Positions 42,293-52,260 of a stretch of 64,000 nucleotides of DNA are shown here, piece by piece. A program made the translations under genes and the position numbers. Source of the DNA: Clostridia bacterium (GTDB lineage: Bacteria > Bacillota > Clostridia > Oscillospirales > CAG-382). Positions within the stretch are counted from its first letter, which is position 1. Each line of letters begins with the position of its first letter. The notes under the pieces were generated by a model. The model was not told the DNA's origin, did no database searches, and worked only from the letters and a program-made list of their open reading frames with translations. The stretch lies in the NCBI GenBank assembly GCA_017537345.1, contig JAFYKY010000005.1, positions 277,475-341,474 on the forward strand. The letters run 5' to 3'.

Positions 42293-44179
42293 TTATTGAT
42301 TTTGCAAAAGCTGTTTATTATACTGCAGGGTATAAAGCTGATAATACTTGCCTTTTTGCTTCAGAAGCTCTTGGTGGTTGCCCTGCTCCACGATTTGTCC
42401 TTTAGAGAGCAGGATAATATTATCTGCGTGCTGAATGGTGGAAAGTCTGTGAGCAACGATAAGCATAGTACCGATATTCTTCATTTTTTCCAGAGAATCC
42501 TGAATCAAAAGCTCGGTTTCCGTGTCTATATTTGCGGTTGCTTCGTCAAGTATCATTACCGCAGGACGGTGAATTACCGTGCGGGCGAAGGAAAGAAGCT
42601 GTCTTTGTCCCGCAGAGAAGTTATTACCCCTCTCACGAACCACCTCGTCCAGACCGCCCTCCAGCTTGTTTATAAAGGAATCTGCGTTAACGTATTTGCA
42701 GGCTTCCATTATTTCTTCATCGGTAAAGCCCTCCTCACGCAGTACGATATTACTGCGTATAGTACCGGAGAACAGGAAAACGTCCTGAAGCATTTGTCCG
42801 AAATGCTTGCGGAGGGAAGAAAGCTTTATCTTTTTAATGTCGATACCGTCGATAAGTATCTGACCTTTTTGAATATCGTAGTTTCTGCAGATAAGAGAAA
42901 GTATAGTGGTCTTTCCGCTTCCCGTAGAGCCTACGAACGCAACGGTCTGTCTTGCCTCCACCTTAAACGATACGTCCTTAAGCACCCATTCGCCGGGCAC
43001 GTAAGAAAACCATACGTTGCGGAACTCAATATCGCCGCGGATGTTTTCAAGCTCGATAGCGTCGGGCTCGTCCACCACTTCGGGAACCATATCGAAAACG
43101 GTGAATATCTTTTCTGCGGAAGCAAACGCGGACTGAAGCATATTGAACTGCTCTGCCAAGGTCTGAATGGGGTTAAAAAATTTGGAAATATACATATAGA
43201 AGGTTACGAGAATATCCGCCGTAACTATCTGCCCCATAAATTCCGTTTGCTTTATATATCCTCTGCCGCCCAGATAAAGCAGGCACAGCACGGAGGATAT
43301 ATACAGCATATACACCATAGGTCTGAACACGCCGAAAACGAATATCTGCTTTTGCTTTGCCTTGCGCAGCTTTGTGCTTTTTTCAAGGAAATCTTTGTTC
43401 TTTTTATCTTCCTTGTTGAATATCTGGGTGATCTTTATACCGGAAAGGTTTTCGGAAAGATAGGTGTTTATATCCGTCGTACCGTCCTTTACGGCGCGGT
43501 AGGCTTTTCTGGAAAATTTACGGAATATCCAGGTAAACAGTACCACGAAAGGCACGAAGCACAGCACCATGAGGGTGAGCTGGTAATTAAGAACAAGCAT
43601 TGCCGCCAACACACCAACAATAACGAAAACGTTTTTGACCATCGTTACGAGAATGTTGGTAAACATCATCGAAATAGCGTTGGTATCGTTGGTAACACGG
43701 GTAACCAGCTTGCCCACGGGAATGTTATTAAGCTGATTATGGGAAAGGCTTTCTATGTGTGTAAAAAGATCCTGACGCAGTGTGGATAATATCTTTTGTC
43801 CCGTTTTCTGCAAAACGATTGCCTGAAAATAGGTGCAGACCATTGACACCACGAGGATGGACGCATACACAACCACCTTCCAAAGCAAGGTATCAAGTTC
43901 GAAATCTTCCCCTACAAGCTCTACTATATTACCGACGATTATGGGAGAGATGATATCGTAGGCAATAGAGACCAGCATTATGAAAAACGCAAGCAGGAAG
44001 GATGCCCAATGGGGACGGGCATACTTAAGAAGGCGGCGGACTATTTCGCTGTCCTTCATATTACGGTCAAAGCCGATCGCCTCTTTTTTGTTTTTCATAA
44101 ATGCATAAGCAAAAACAAAAACAAGAGCAAAGGTGCCGACAACGCCGCCGACTACCAAAAGAGGATAAAATTCACGCAT
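42293..44179 (-). CDS. ABC exporter half-transporter (permease-ATPase), second subunit
   Basis: About 628 aa. N-terminal six-helix exporter membrane domain, then an ATPase domain: Walker A GSTGSGKTT, signature FSAGQRQLLSFARTV (FSAGQ replaces LSGGQ), Walker B MILDEATANIDTET and His-switch VAHRLST. The start at 44179 follows GAGGGGG and overlaps the partner gene by 8 bp. The pair forms a typical heterodimeric multidrug/lipid exporter of Firmicutes; the substrate is unknown. Confidence 0.92.
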   Translation of the reverse strand: MREFYPLLVVGGVVGTFALVFVFAYAFMKNKKEAIGFDRNMKDSEIVRRLLKYARPHWASFLLAFFIMLVSIAYDIISPIIVGNIVELVGEDFELDTLLWKVVVYASILVVSMVCTYFQAIVLQKTGQKILSTLRQDLFTHIESLSHNQLNNIPVGKLVTRVTNDTNAISMMFTNILVTMVKNVFVIVGVLAAMLVLNYQLTLMVLCFVPFVVLFTWIFRKFSRKAYRAVKDGTTDINTYLSENLSGIKITQIFNKEDKKNKDFLEKSTKLRKAKQKQIFVFGVFRPMVYMLYISSVLCLLYLGGRGYIKQTEFMGQIVTADILVTFYMYISKFFNPIQTLAEQFNMLQSAFASAEKIFTVFDMVPEVVDEPDAIELENIRGDIEFRNVWFSYVPGEWVLKDVSFKVEARQTVAFVGSTGSGKTTILSLICRNYDIQKGQILIDGIDIKKIKLSSLRKHFGQMLQDVFLFSGTIRSNIVLREEGFTDEEIMEACKYVNADSFINKLEGGLDEVVRERGNNFSAGQRQLLSFARTVIHRPAVMILDEATANIDTETELLIQDSLEKMKNIGTMLIVAHRLSTIQHADNIILLSKGQIVEQGNHQELLKQKGKYYQLYTLQYNKQLLQNQ

Positions 44180-45953
44180 TGTTGTTCGCCCCCTCTTCTT
44201 CAAGCTTTTGCAGGTCTACCATTTTGCGGTATTCGGAATTAGTTTCGTAAAGATGAGTATGAGTTCCCACCGCCGCCACGGTACCGTCTTCCACAAAAAG
44301 GATCTTATCCATTTTTTCGATAGTGGAAATTCTGTGGGCGATAAGAAGCGTTGTCATACCCTTACGGGTATTCGATAAGTTTTCAAGTATCGCTTTTTCG
44401 GTCTTGGTATCTACTGCGGACACGGAATCATCCAGAATAAGTATGGGAGCATTGCGCAAAAGGGCGCGGGCTATGGATATACGCTGCTTTTGTCCGCCGG
44501 AAACGGTAACGCCTCTTTCACCCAAAACGGTGGAGTATCCTTCGGAGAATTCGATTATGTTGCCGTGTACGTCGGATAATTTTGCCGCTTCTGTAACGGC
44601 ATCCGTATCGTATTCCTCCATACCGAAAGCGATATTCGCGGTAATGGTATCGCTGAACAGGAAGTTATCCTGCGGAACGTAAGCGCATCCTTCACGGAGA
44701 GAGTGTATGGTAACGGAATTTACGTCCTTGCCGTCAACGAACAGACATCCGTCCTCCACGTTGTAGGTGCGCAGGATAAGGTCTACGATAGTCGTTTTAC
44801 CGCTTCCCGTTTTTCCTACGATACCTACGTTTTCTCCCGCATTTATCTTGAAGGAAACGTTATGCAAAGCGTTAAATTCCCCATCGGGATAGCGGAAGGA
44901 AAGGTTACGGAATTCGATATCGCCCTTAACGGCGCCGATATCAACGGCATCCGCTCTGTCTGCAACGTCGATAGGCGCATCCAGAAGCTCGCTTACGCGC
45001 TTTAAGGACGCTTTGCCGCGGGAAGAAAGGTCTATAAGCTCGGAAACTGCCATTATGGGCCATACGGTAGAGGTGAAATATCCTATAAATTCAACCAGCT
45101 GACCCGCATCAAACACACCGTTATAAACCAGATATCCGCCGTAGCCCAGAATAACGCAGACAACGGATTCCACGAACAGCGTAACGAGAATTCTGAGCAG
45201 CACCGAAGCGCGGGTGAAAACTATATTTGCGTGTTCGTTTTCTTTATTAAGTTTTTTAAAAGCCCAAAGTTCTTTTCCTTCTTTTACAAAAGCCTTGATT
45301 ACTGCTATACCCGAAAAGCTTTCCTGAGAGAAATCCGAAAGTGAGGAAAATGCCTGCTGACGTATCTCCCATTTTTTCATCATATAACTGCCGATAACCG
45401 AGCTTACTGCCATCAAAAGCAGCATGGGGATCATAGAAAGAACCGTCATCAGAGGGTTCATACGCCACATTTTGATAACCGACAGAACGCCGAGAAACAG
45501 AGCATCGAAAAACATAAGGAAGCCCATACCAAAGCATTCCTGAATAGTATCAAGATCGTTGGTAAAAAGACTCATCATATCCCCGACCTTGTGTACCTGA
45601 TAATACTGGCGGGAGAGATTTTTCGCATGATCGAACATAGAATTGCGGATATCGGTTTCTACCTTGATCCCTGCGCCGAACAGACAAATTCTCCATAAAA
45701 ATCTGCCGAACACCATCAGCACGATTATACCGATAAGCGGCAGACAGATCTTATCCAGCAAAAAGTCCATATCGAAGGCATACTTCACTCCGTCGATCTC
45801 AGCAAGCCCCGTCTTCATACCGTTAACCACAAGTCTGTAAAGAGCGGGTACGAGTAGCTGGGCATAGTCCACCGCGATCAACGCCGCAAGTCCCGAGATC
45901 AGCCAAAAAGCATATTTAAAATAATATCGGTTGATATGCTTTCCGAATATCAT
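44172..45953 (-). CDS. ABC exporter half-transporter (permease-ATPase), first subunit
   Basis: 593 aa. N-terminal exporter membrane domain with six helices, then ATPase: Walker A GKTGSGKTT, signature VSGGQKQRIS, Walker B ILILDDSVSAVDTKTE and IAHRIST. Asp replaces Glu after the Walker B Asp (LDD instead of LDE), the mark of the degenerate catalytic site found in one subunit of heterodimeric exporters; the partner keeps LDE. It is transcribed first, from a promoter about 45 bp upstream. Confidence 0.92.
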   Translation of the reverse strand: MIFGKHINRYYFKYAFWLISGLAALIAVDYAQLLVPALYRLVVNGMKTGLAEIDGVKYAFDMDFLLDKICLPLIGIIVLMVFGRFLWRICLFGAGIKVETDIRNSMFDHAKNLSRQYYQVHKVGDMMSLFTNDLDTIQECFGMGFLMFFDALFLGVLSVIKMWRMNPLMTVLSMIPMLLLMAVSSVIGSYMMKKWEIRQQAFSSLSDFSQESFSGIAVIKAFVKEGKELWAFKKLNKENEHANIVFTRASVLLRILVTLFVESVVCVILGYGGYLVYNGVFDAGQLVEFIGYFTSTVWPIMAVSELIDLSSRGKASLKRVSELLDAPIDVADRADAVDIGAVKGDIEFRNLSFRYPDGEFNALHNVSFKINAGENVGIVGKTGSGKTTIVDLILRTYNVEDGCLFVDGKDVNSVTIHSLREGCAYVPQDNFLFSDTITANIAFGMEEYDTDAVTEAAKLSDVHGNIIEFSEGYSTVLGERGVTVSGGQKQRISIARALLRNAPILILDDSVSAVDTKTEKAILENLSNTRKGMTTLLIAHRISTIEKMDKILFVEDGTVAAVGTHTHLYETNSEYRKMVDLQKLEEEGANNNA

Positions 45954-45994
45954 GGCTTTTTCCTCCTGTTAATTCAAATATCCTAAACGAATTG

Positions 45995-46023
45995 ATTTTA
46001 TCACATAATCTTCTGTTTGTCTA
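45995..46023 (-). promoter_or_regulatory. Promoter of the ABC exporter operon
   Basis: Minus strand: -35 TAGACA (46018-46023), 17-bp spacer, -10 TAAAAT (45995-46000), with an extended TGn. Confidence 0.6.
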
Positions 46024-46052
46024 CATAAAACGGAAAATAATATTTTTTTGTT

Positions 46053-46083
46053 AAAAAACGCATTACAAAACGTAATGCGTTTC
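46053..46083 (-). terminator. Terminator of the trk operon
   Basis: On the minus strand the stem AAACGCATTAC with GTAATGCGTTT is followed by a T-run, just after the trkH stop codon. Confidence 0.85.
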
Positions 46084-46086
46084 AAT

Positions 46087-47520
46087 TCAATGTGATTTTT
46101 TAAAAGAAAGCAAAGCGAGTATGGGGAATATTTCCAATCTGCCCGCCAGCATATCGAAGATAAGAACAAGCTTTGAAAATACGCTGTATCCGCCGTAATT
46201 GCTCATAGGACCAACCGTATCGAACCCCGGCCCGATATTATTGAAGCAGGAGATCACCGCGGAAACGTTGGTTTCTATGGAAAATTTGTCTATGGACAAA
46301 AGCAAAAAGCTGACAACCATTATTACGGCGTATGCGGCAAGATAGGAATTAACACCCGCCATCGTGCTATCATCCACCGGAGTATCATTGGTACGCACGG
46401 CAACGACCTTTCTGGGGCTCATAACCTGCTGTATACTTTTTCGTATGCCCTTCAGGATCAAAAGCAGACGTATGCATTTTATACCGCCGCCCGTGCTTCC
46501 CGCGCAGGCGCCTACAAGCATAAGACACAGCAAAATGCCCTTTGAAAGTGTGGGCCACAGATTAAAATCCGCTGTAGCAAATCCGGTAGTGGTAATAATA
46601 CTTGCTACCTGAAACGCCGAATGACGGAGAGTTTCCCAGATATCACCGTAAATATTATATATATTTATTGCAATAGCCACAACGGATGCGAAAACGATAC
46701 CGAAATACAGCCGCAACTCCTCATCCTTGAAAAAGCTTTTGAAGCGTCTTAATATAAGCAGGTAATAACAGCCGAAATTAACGCCGAATAAAAGCATAAA
46801 CACAGTGGTTACGTTTTGCAGATAGGGGCTGTAACCTGCCATACTGTCTGCCTTTATACCGAAACCTCCGGTGCCCGCAGTGCCGAACATGGTGCAAAGC
46901 GCATCAAAAAGCGGCATTCCGCCCAACAGCAAAAAGATGAGATTGAGAACGGACAGTATAATATACATTCCGTATAAAAGCAAAGCACTGTTTTTCATTT
47001 TGGGAACCAGCTTGCTTACCACAGGCCCCGGGCTTTCCGCACGGAGAAGATGAACGCTTCCGCTGGCAGGAATGAATGCGAGCAGAAAAACAAGTACACC
47101 CATACCGCCCAGCCAATGGCTGAAGCTTCTCCAATATAATAAACCCTTGGACAAAACCTCAACGTTTGGCACAACGGATGCGCCGGTAGTAGTGAATCCG
47201 GAAACCATTTCGAACAATGCGTCTATATACGAAGGCATTTCGCCGGAGAAATAAAAAGGTAAACAGCCCAAAAGACTGAGCACGATCCAGCTCACGCCCA
47301 CGCAGGCAAGACCTTCCTTGGCACGGAAGGCGCTTGGTGCACCACGGCATATAAGATACAAAATGCCTGCAAGCAGGAGGATTATACCCATGGATATTAA
47401 AAATCCCTTGGCGGCGGGATATTCTTTATTAAAGACACTTATTCCCAAAGCGGGTGTTAAAAACAACGCTTCAAAGGAAAGAATACGGGCAATAAACAAC
47501 CCGATAACTTTATAATTCAT
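46087..47520 (-). CDS. trkH: TrkH-family potassium uptake permease
   Basis: 477-aa membrane protein with the four-repeat pore architecture of TrkH/KtrB. The filter-like segments are SGFTTTGAS, GTAGTGGFG, GACAGSTGGGIK and FNNIGPGFDTVGP, with SHWLGGMGVLVFL between the first two. It moves K+ across the cytoplasmic membrane, gated by a TrkA ring. The gene starts 16 bp after the trkA stop codon, so the two form one operon. Confidence 0.93.
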   Translation of the reverse strand: MNYKVIGLFIARILSFEALFLTPALGISVFNKEYPAAKGFLISMGIILLLAGILYLICRGAPSAFRAKEGLACVGVSWIVLSLLGCLPFYFSGEMPSYIDALFEMVSGFTTTGASVVPNVEVLSKGLLYWRSFSHWLGGMGVLVFLLAFIPASGSVHLLRAESPGPVVSKLVPKMKNSALLLYGMYIILSVLNLIFLLLGGMPLFDALCTMFGTAGTGGFGIKADSMAGYSPYLQNVTTVFMLLFGVNFGCYYLLILRRFKSFFKDEELRLYFGIVFASVVAIAINIYNIYGDIWETLRHSAFQVASIITTTGFATADFNLWPTLSKGILLCLMLVGACAGSTGGGIKCIRLLLILKGIRKSIQQVMSPRKVVAVRTNDTPVDDSTMAGVNSYLAAYAVIMVVSFLLLSIDKFSIETNVSAVISCFNNIGPGFDTVGPMSNYGGYSVFSKLVLIFDMLAGRLEIFPILALLSFKKSH

Positions 47521-47536
47521 AATTCCTCACGTAAAC

Positions 47537-48895
47537 TTACGCAAAAATATCGTTAAGCTGTCTTACAGTTCCTCTGCCGCTTGAAACGGCTACGATAATA
47601 TCTCCTGCGCGGAACACGGAATCACCGTTGGGGATTACTGTTTTATACCCTCTCGTAATGCAGGCTATAAGCACGCCGTCTTTTGTTTTTACCGATTTAA
47701 GAGGAACGCCGCAGTTGGGGGTATCCTTTTCCACCATAAATTCTACCGCCTCTGCCTGACCGTCCGCAATGGTGTGAACGGATATGGCAGCGCCGGATTG
47801 GTTTTGCATAGCACGGACGTATCTAACAATATTTTCACAGCACAGTTCTTTGGGACAAACCACGCTGCGCAAGCCCAGCTTCTCTATAATGGTACGATTT
47901 TCCACGTTATTAAGCTTGGTAATTACTGTAGGCACACCGTTTCCCGTGCCGTTAATGGATACTATCATATTAAACTCGTCTGTACCCGTTAAGGTTACCA
48001 GCGCATCGCATTCTGAAATGCCTTCACTTACAAGCACGTTATTATCCGTTCCGTTGCCCAAAAGCACGTCTGCTTTGGGAAGCTCACCGGCAAGAAAACC
48101 GCAACGTTCCTTGTTTTGCTCCAGAATACGCACGGAAATTCCGTCCTTTAACAAAAGCTGAGCAAGATAATAACACACTCTGCCGCCGCCGACAAGCATT
48201 ACGCTGCGGACACGGCGGGATATAACGTTAAGATTTTTAAGCAGTTTTGCAAGGTTGTTGGTAGGTGCGGTAAAAAACACTCTATCCCCTTCAGCCAGCA
48301 CGAAATCACCGTTGGGGATAACCGCTTCACCGTTACGGATAACGGTACACACAAGCACACTGCAATTCACCACGGTATTCAACTGCTTTAACTGAAGTCC
48401 GCAAAGCTTGCTGTTGCTTTCCACGTGAAGTTCAACTATCTCTGCCCTGCCCTTTGCAAAAGTATCTCTTTGAGAAAAGCCGGGGTATTTGAGCAGACGC
48501 TCGATCTCCACTGCAGTCTGCCTTTCGGGATTAACCACCAGAGAAAGCGCAAACACATCACGCATTTCGTATATCTGGTCCGTATATTCGGGGTTTCTTA
48601 TACGGGCAATGGTATGAATATCCGGATTAAGTCCGTGGGCTGTGGTACAGCACAAAAGATTTATCTCATCACGGTTGGTAGCGGCGATAAGAAGATCCGC
48701 AGTATCTATTTTGGCTTGGCGCAGTACAGTCATAGAAGCACAGTTTCCCCGTACGGACATTACGTCATACCGTTCTACGCTGGCTTCAAGCACTATATCA
48801 TCGGAATCTATAAGCGTTATATCGTGCCCTTCTGCGGAAAGCTGTTTTGCAAGGCTTGCACCAACGGTTCCGCCGCCCGCAATAATAATATTCAT
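47537..48895 (-). CDS. trkA: TrkA potassium uptake regulatory protein
   Basis: About 452 aa. Two tandem RCK modules, each with a Rossmann TrkA_N domain (IIIAGGGTVGASLAKQL at the N-terminus; VMLVGGGRVCYYLAQLL near residue 226) and a TrkA_C domain. It binds nucleotides and gates the TrkH pore from the cytoplasmic side. The start at 48895 puts the first Rossmann strand at the N-terminus with AAGGAG upstream. First gene of the trk operon. Confidence 0.93.
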   Translation of the reverse strand: MNIIIAGGGTVGASLAKQLSAEGHDITLIDSDDIVLEASVERYDVMSVRGNCASMTVLRQAKIDTADLLIAATNRDEINLLCCTTAHGLNPDIHTIARIRNPEYTDQIYEMRDVFALSLVVNPERQTAVEIERLLKYPGFSQRDTFAKGRAEIVELHVESNSKLCGLQLKQLNTVVNCSVLVCTVIRNGEAVIPNGDFVLAEGDRVFFTAPTNNLAKLLKNLNVISRRVRSVMLVGGGRVCYYLAQLLLKDGISVRILEQNKERCGFLAGELPKADVLLGNGTDNNVLVSEGISECDALVTLTGTDEFNMIVSINGTGNGVPTVITKLNNVENRTIIEKLGLRSVVCPKELCCENIVRYVRAMQNQSGAAISVHTIADGQAEAVEFMVEKDTPNCGVPLKSVKTKDGVLIACITRGYKTVIPNGDSVFRAGDIIVAVSSGRGTVRQLNDIFA

Positions 48896-48931
48896 ATACC
48901 TTCTCCTTATCAAAGGATTACTGTTTAAAGC

Positions 48932-48960
48932 AGTATATCATTTTGTCGTTTATTTTGCAA
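48932..48960 (-). promoter_or_regulatory. Promoter of the trk operon
   Basis: Minus strand: -35 TTGCAA (48955-48960), 17-bp spacer, -10 TATACT (48932-48937). Confidence 0.6.
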
Positions 48961-48971
48961 CAAGAATAAAA

Positions 48972-51659
48972 TCAGTTCTTGGCATTAAGACGTGTATTTG
49001 TCAGATCAAGCCAATAAATAAGGATATCCAGTTCATCATTAACGGCTTTTGCCTCGTCAGGGTCGGAAAAAGCGTTTTTAACGGTAAGCTTCAATCCGCT
49101 TAAAGAAGTCTTGGTCTGGGTACAGTATGCCATTTTCCCCTCCGCATCTTCGGGTACGGATGCGTTTGCATACAAAGATTCCATAGCGTCAAGCACACTC
49201 TGCTTACCCGTTTCGGACAGGGAATCGAACAATATATCCGATTGCTCCAGCATTGCTTTTATATAATCCAGCTGGGCTTTTACGGTATCGCCCATACGGT
49301 AAAGCTGTGCGGAAGGTTTGCGGAAAGCGCCGTTTATTATCTGATACTGATACGTATCGGGAGAGATGTTCGAAAGCGCGAAAACGGCTATACCGTCTGC
49401 CCCTGCGGATGATACCTCGGTAAGCTGATATGCAAAATTAAGCTTGGAAGTATCCATAAATGCGGCAAGTCCTGCGGAATAGAAGCAGTTGCCCTTGCAT
49501 ATTTCTTTGTAGCCTGCGGCATTTTGAGAAACGTAGGTGTTATCGCCGCTGTAAGTCATAGAGAACACTTCGTCTATCCAGCCGTTGTTCACCCACATTT
49601 TTACGTCCTGAAAAATGCTGTTGACCGCGTATTCCCTATCGGGATAAACGGCGCAGGAGAGCCAGGTTTCGGGAGAATTTTTGCAAACCAGATCAAAAAC
49701 TTCCTTTACAAAGGAGTTTATGATACCGCAACGGAAGGATATCCATTTTTTCATTTCTTCCGAACCCTTCGCAAAGGTGCGGGGATCGTCTTTTATGCCG
49801 GTTTCCTTGGCAAAGGCTTTTATAATATCTTCGTTGTAGCCGTAATCGTATTTTCCGTAGTTTAATTCGGGGAAACGGATATAATCAAGATGCAATCCGT
49901 CGATATCGTAATTTTTCAGTATTTCCTTGTATACGTTCAAAACGAATTTGCGGCATTTGGTATCGTTGGGGTTGAGGAAAACGAAGGTAGCGCGTTCGTT
50001 GTAATAATAAAATTCGTTTCCTTCGGAATCCATAAGCAGCTTATCGCTGAACTTTTCCAGAATGGGGCTGGAAAGGGTGCCGTCGTTATTTAAATATCCG
50101 GCAAAGAAGTTTTCGCACCAGGCGTGAACCTCTATTCCGTATTCGTGGCATATACGAACGAATCCCTCCAAAGCATCGTATTCGCCGTTGTTGGGGCTGT
50201 GTTCAACGCCGTCCAGATCCATATAACCGATAAAATATCCATCGTAGAAGGTTTCAAGATAAAGAGCGTTTACGTTGAGTGATGCCAGCTTTTCCACGGT
50301 GTCCCGCACTTCTTCATCGCTTTTTTCATACGCGCGGTACCACATAGCGCGGTTTTGAGCGCCCTTGCTCTCTATGGTAGCGTACGTCAGCAATTCCGCC
50401 TGACTGACCGCCTTGGAGCATATCTCAATGGCAGATGCCATATCCCCTTGTGAAACAGCGTTTTCCGCTTTGGCGATCTCTGCTTTTAAATTATCTGCGG
50501 CGGAAGAAATATCCGAATATGCAATATTGAGATACGCCTTTTTTGCCTGATTAAAGCTGTTTATCAAATTATCAAGCGTATCTTTTGCGGTGTTAAGGCA
50601 AAGATCGGGGGTGTTTATTATAATTACTTTATGGTTGGTTTTATCCAATATAACCGTTTGACCGCGGGTATATGCGTTTTCGAGCGCCTTTACGGCATTT
50701 CCGTGGGCAGAAACCGCAAAACCGTTTTTGGGCACGGTAATATTGCCTTTATAGCTTTCGGAAATGGATCTTCCCTCTTCGTTTACCGAAATTTCGTATC
50801 CGTATGCGTTGGTATCGGTGGATGCTTTGTTCATATAAACCACCAACTGATTTTCGCCGCGCACGGTATTAACACCGTTATAAGAAAGGGCGGTAACCGA
50901 ATAGGAAGGTCCGTTGGGGAAAAGCTCTACCTTGGTACCCACGGCGGCTTTTCTTGCGGAATAATATGCTTTATGATCTTTATGTAGGCTTATAACGTAT
51001 CCGTTTTGGGGAATTTCGCTGTTGCCAGCGCCGGTGATCACCTTGGTCACGACACCGTCCACCACGGTAATTTCCGCGCCGTAAATATTGGTGCCCGTGG
51101 TTTTGCCGTATTCGGGAGTATATATTGCGCACACACCTTCGGGGGTACGTATTCCGTCGATAATATCAATATTCACCACAACGTCGCCCACCAGAGCGTA
51201 ATAGCTTGAAAGCGCGGTAGTTTTAATATCCTCGGTCTTTACTTCATATCCCGCTTTAATATTTTCCGCGTAAGATACGGCTTCGCTTCCCACACAGACA
51301 ACGGTAAATCCGTTTTGTTCGGGAATAAAGCTTTGGGAATTCTTATCCCATATTTTTGCAACGTATCCGTCGGCAACGGTAAAATCCATACGTTCACTTT
51401 CGGTCTGAGGAGTAACAGAGCCCAAAAAGCCGCAGGTATAGAGATAATAACCGTCTTTTTCTATATTTTCCGCATTGATGAATTCTTCCTTGAAGCTTAT
51501 TTCGCCTGCGCCGGTTATAACTACCGGTTCATCGAATATCTCCACTTCCACTGTAGATTCCTCCTTGTTTACTGACTGTGTATCCTCGTGTTCGTTTTCA
51601 CAAGACACCAAAGCAAAAAGCGTTAACAATGCAAGAAGTAAACTAACAAACCTTTTCAT
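48972..51659 (-). CDS. Large lipoprotein with GHL10 (DUF187)-type glycoside-hydrolase-like domain
   Basis: About 895 aa. Signal peptide MKRFVSLLLALLTLFALVSC with the lipid-modified Cys at residue 20. The first 370 residues are beta-rich repeats of about 70 aa (recurring YGxEIxVxxG patterns). A glycosyl-hydrolase-like TIM-barrel region follows at about residues 455-800: NRAMWYRAYEKSDEEVRD, LNVNALYLETFYDGY, HEYGIEVHAWCENFF, and YDIDGLHLDYIRFPE with likely catalytic acids, as in GHL10/DUF187 proteins. It is expected on the outer face, acting on a polysaccharide; substrate unknown. The start at 51659 is set by the lipoprotein signal. Confidence 0.82.
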   Translation of the reverse strand: MKRFVSLLLALLTLFALVSCENEHEDTQSVNKEESTVEVEIFDEPVVITGAGEISFKEEFINAENIEKDGYYLYTCGFLGSVTPQTESERMDFTVADGYVAKIWDKNSQSFIPEQNGFTVVCVGSEAVSYAENIKAGYEVKTEDIKTTALSSYYALVGDVVVNIDIIDGIRTPEGVCAIYTPEYGKTTGTNIYGAEITVVDGVVTKVITGAGNSEIPQNGYVISLHKDHKAYYSARKAAVGTKVELFPNGPSYSVTALSYNGVNTVRGENQLVVYMNKASTDTNAYGYEISVNEEGRSISESYKGNITVPKNGFAVSAHGNAVKALENAYTRGQTVILDKTNHKVIIINTPDLCLNTAKDTLDNLINSFNQAKKAYLNIAYSDISSAADNLKAEIAKAENAVSQGDMASAIEICSKAVSQAELLTYATIESKGAQNRAMWYRAYEKSDEEVRDTVEKLASLNVNALYLETFYDGYFIGYMDLDGVEHSPNNGEYDALEGFVRICHEYGIEVHAWCENFFAGYLNNDGTLSSPILEKFSDKLLMDSEGNEFYYYNERATFVFLNPNDTKCRKFVLNVYKEILKNYDIDGLHLDYIRFPELNYGKYDYGYNEDIIKAFAKETGIKDDPRTFAKGSEEMKKWISFRCGIINSFVKEVFDLVCKNSPETWLSCAVYPDREYAVNSIFQDVKMWVNNGWIDEVFSMTYSGDNTYVSQNAAGYKEICKGNCFYSAGLAAFMDTSKLNFAYQLTEVSSAGADGIAVFALSNISPDTYQYQIINGAFRKPSAQLYRMGDTVKAQLDYIKAMLEQSDILFDSLSETGKQSVLDAMESLYANASVPEDAEGKMAYCTQTKTSLSGLKLTVKNAFSDPDEAKAVNDELDILIYWLDLTNTRLNAKN

Positions 51660-51686
51660 AAGTATTCTCCTTCGGGTAATATTACT

Positions 51687-51715
51687 AATATACACCATTT
51701 TCCGTTTTTCGTCAA
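51687..51715 (-). promoter_or_regulatory. Promoter of the GHL10-like lipoprotein gene
   Basis: Minus strand: -35 TTGACG (51710-51715), 17-bp spacer, -10 TATATT (51687-51692). Confidence 0.65.
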
Positions 51716-51722
51716 GTTTTAT

Positions 51723-51750
51723 TAAAAAAGGCGCCTTTGCGGCGCCGTTT
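51723..51750 (-). terminator. Terminator of the copper operon
   Basis: On the minus strand GGCGCC, GCAAA loop, GGCGCC, then a T-run, immediately after the copZ stop codon. Confidence 0.8.
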
Positions 51751-51752
51751 TC

Positions 51753-51947
51753 TTATTTTATTTCGGGGTTGAAGCCGAGATCGTATATCTCGTTTTTTGC
51801 TTTTTCAAGGCAGTGGGCGCATCCGTTAACGGTGACGGTTTGGGTGGAAAGATCCACTACTGCGTCCACACCTGCATCCTTAAGGGCGGAAGTTATTCTT
51901 CTTACACAGTTTTCACAATGCATATCGGGTACGTAAATTTTGCTCAT
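51753..51947 (-). CDS. copZ: CopZ-like heavy-metal-associated domain protein
   Basis: 64-aa HMA-fold copper chaperone. The metal site is PDMHCENC near the N-terminus; a second CAHC lies near residue 43. It is expected to hand Cu(I) to CopA, encoded two genes upstream in the operon. It is the last gene of the copA-csoR-copZ unit, 19 bp after csoR. Confidence 0.88.
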   Translation of the reverse strand: MSKIYVPDMHCENCVRRITSALKDAGVDAVVDLSTQTVTVNGCAHCLEKAKNEIYDLGFNPEIK

Positions 51948-51966
51948 TTTATTTTGCTCCTTTATA

Positions 51967-52260
51967 TTAAATGAATTTTTTGATCGTACTTGTTAATTCC
52001 GAAACGATTTCCGTATCGCCGTTTTTGATCCCTTCCGCAACGCAGGTCTGAATATGATCTTCAAGCAGAATACTTGCAAGAGAGCCGAGAGCGGCTTGGG
52101 ATGCGGATATCTGATTTAAAATATCCACGCAGTATTCATCGTTTTCAAGCATATTTTTAATGCCACGCACCTGACCTTCGATACGGTTAAGACGGTTTAT
52201 AAGCGCCTTTACCTCTTCGGGAGAACGGTGTTTTTTCTTTTGACAACAGCATTTGTTCAC
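51967..52260 (-). CDS. csoR: CsoR-type copper-sensing repressor
   Basis: 97 aa, DUF156/CsoR family, all-alpha DNA-binding repressor released by Cu(I). Cu ligands are recognisable as the Cys in NDEYCVDIL and the His and Cys in LEDHIQTCV (C-H-C set). The N-terminus has an extra CCC-Q-KKKH cluster. The RLNRIEGQVRGI segment is the family signature. It overlaps the copA stop by 4 bp, and a matching operator lies in the operon promoter. Confidence 0.93.
   Translation of the reverse strand: MNKCCCQKKKHRSPEEVKALINRLNRIEGQVRGIKNMLENDEYCVDILNQISASQAALGSLASILLEDHIQTCVAEGIKNGDTEIVSELTSTIKKFI

Noticed and set aside
42221..43789. 522-codon plus-strand open frame across the ABC exporter
   Set aside because: The minus strand encodes an exporter with complete Walker motifs; the plus frame has no recognisable domain and starts in the terminator region.
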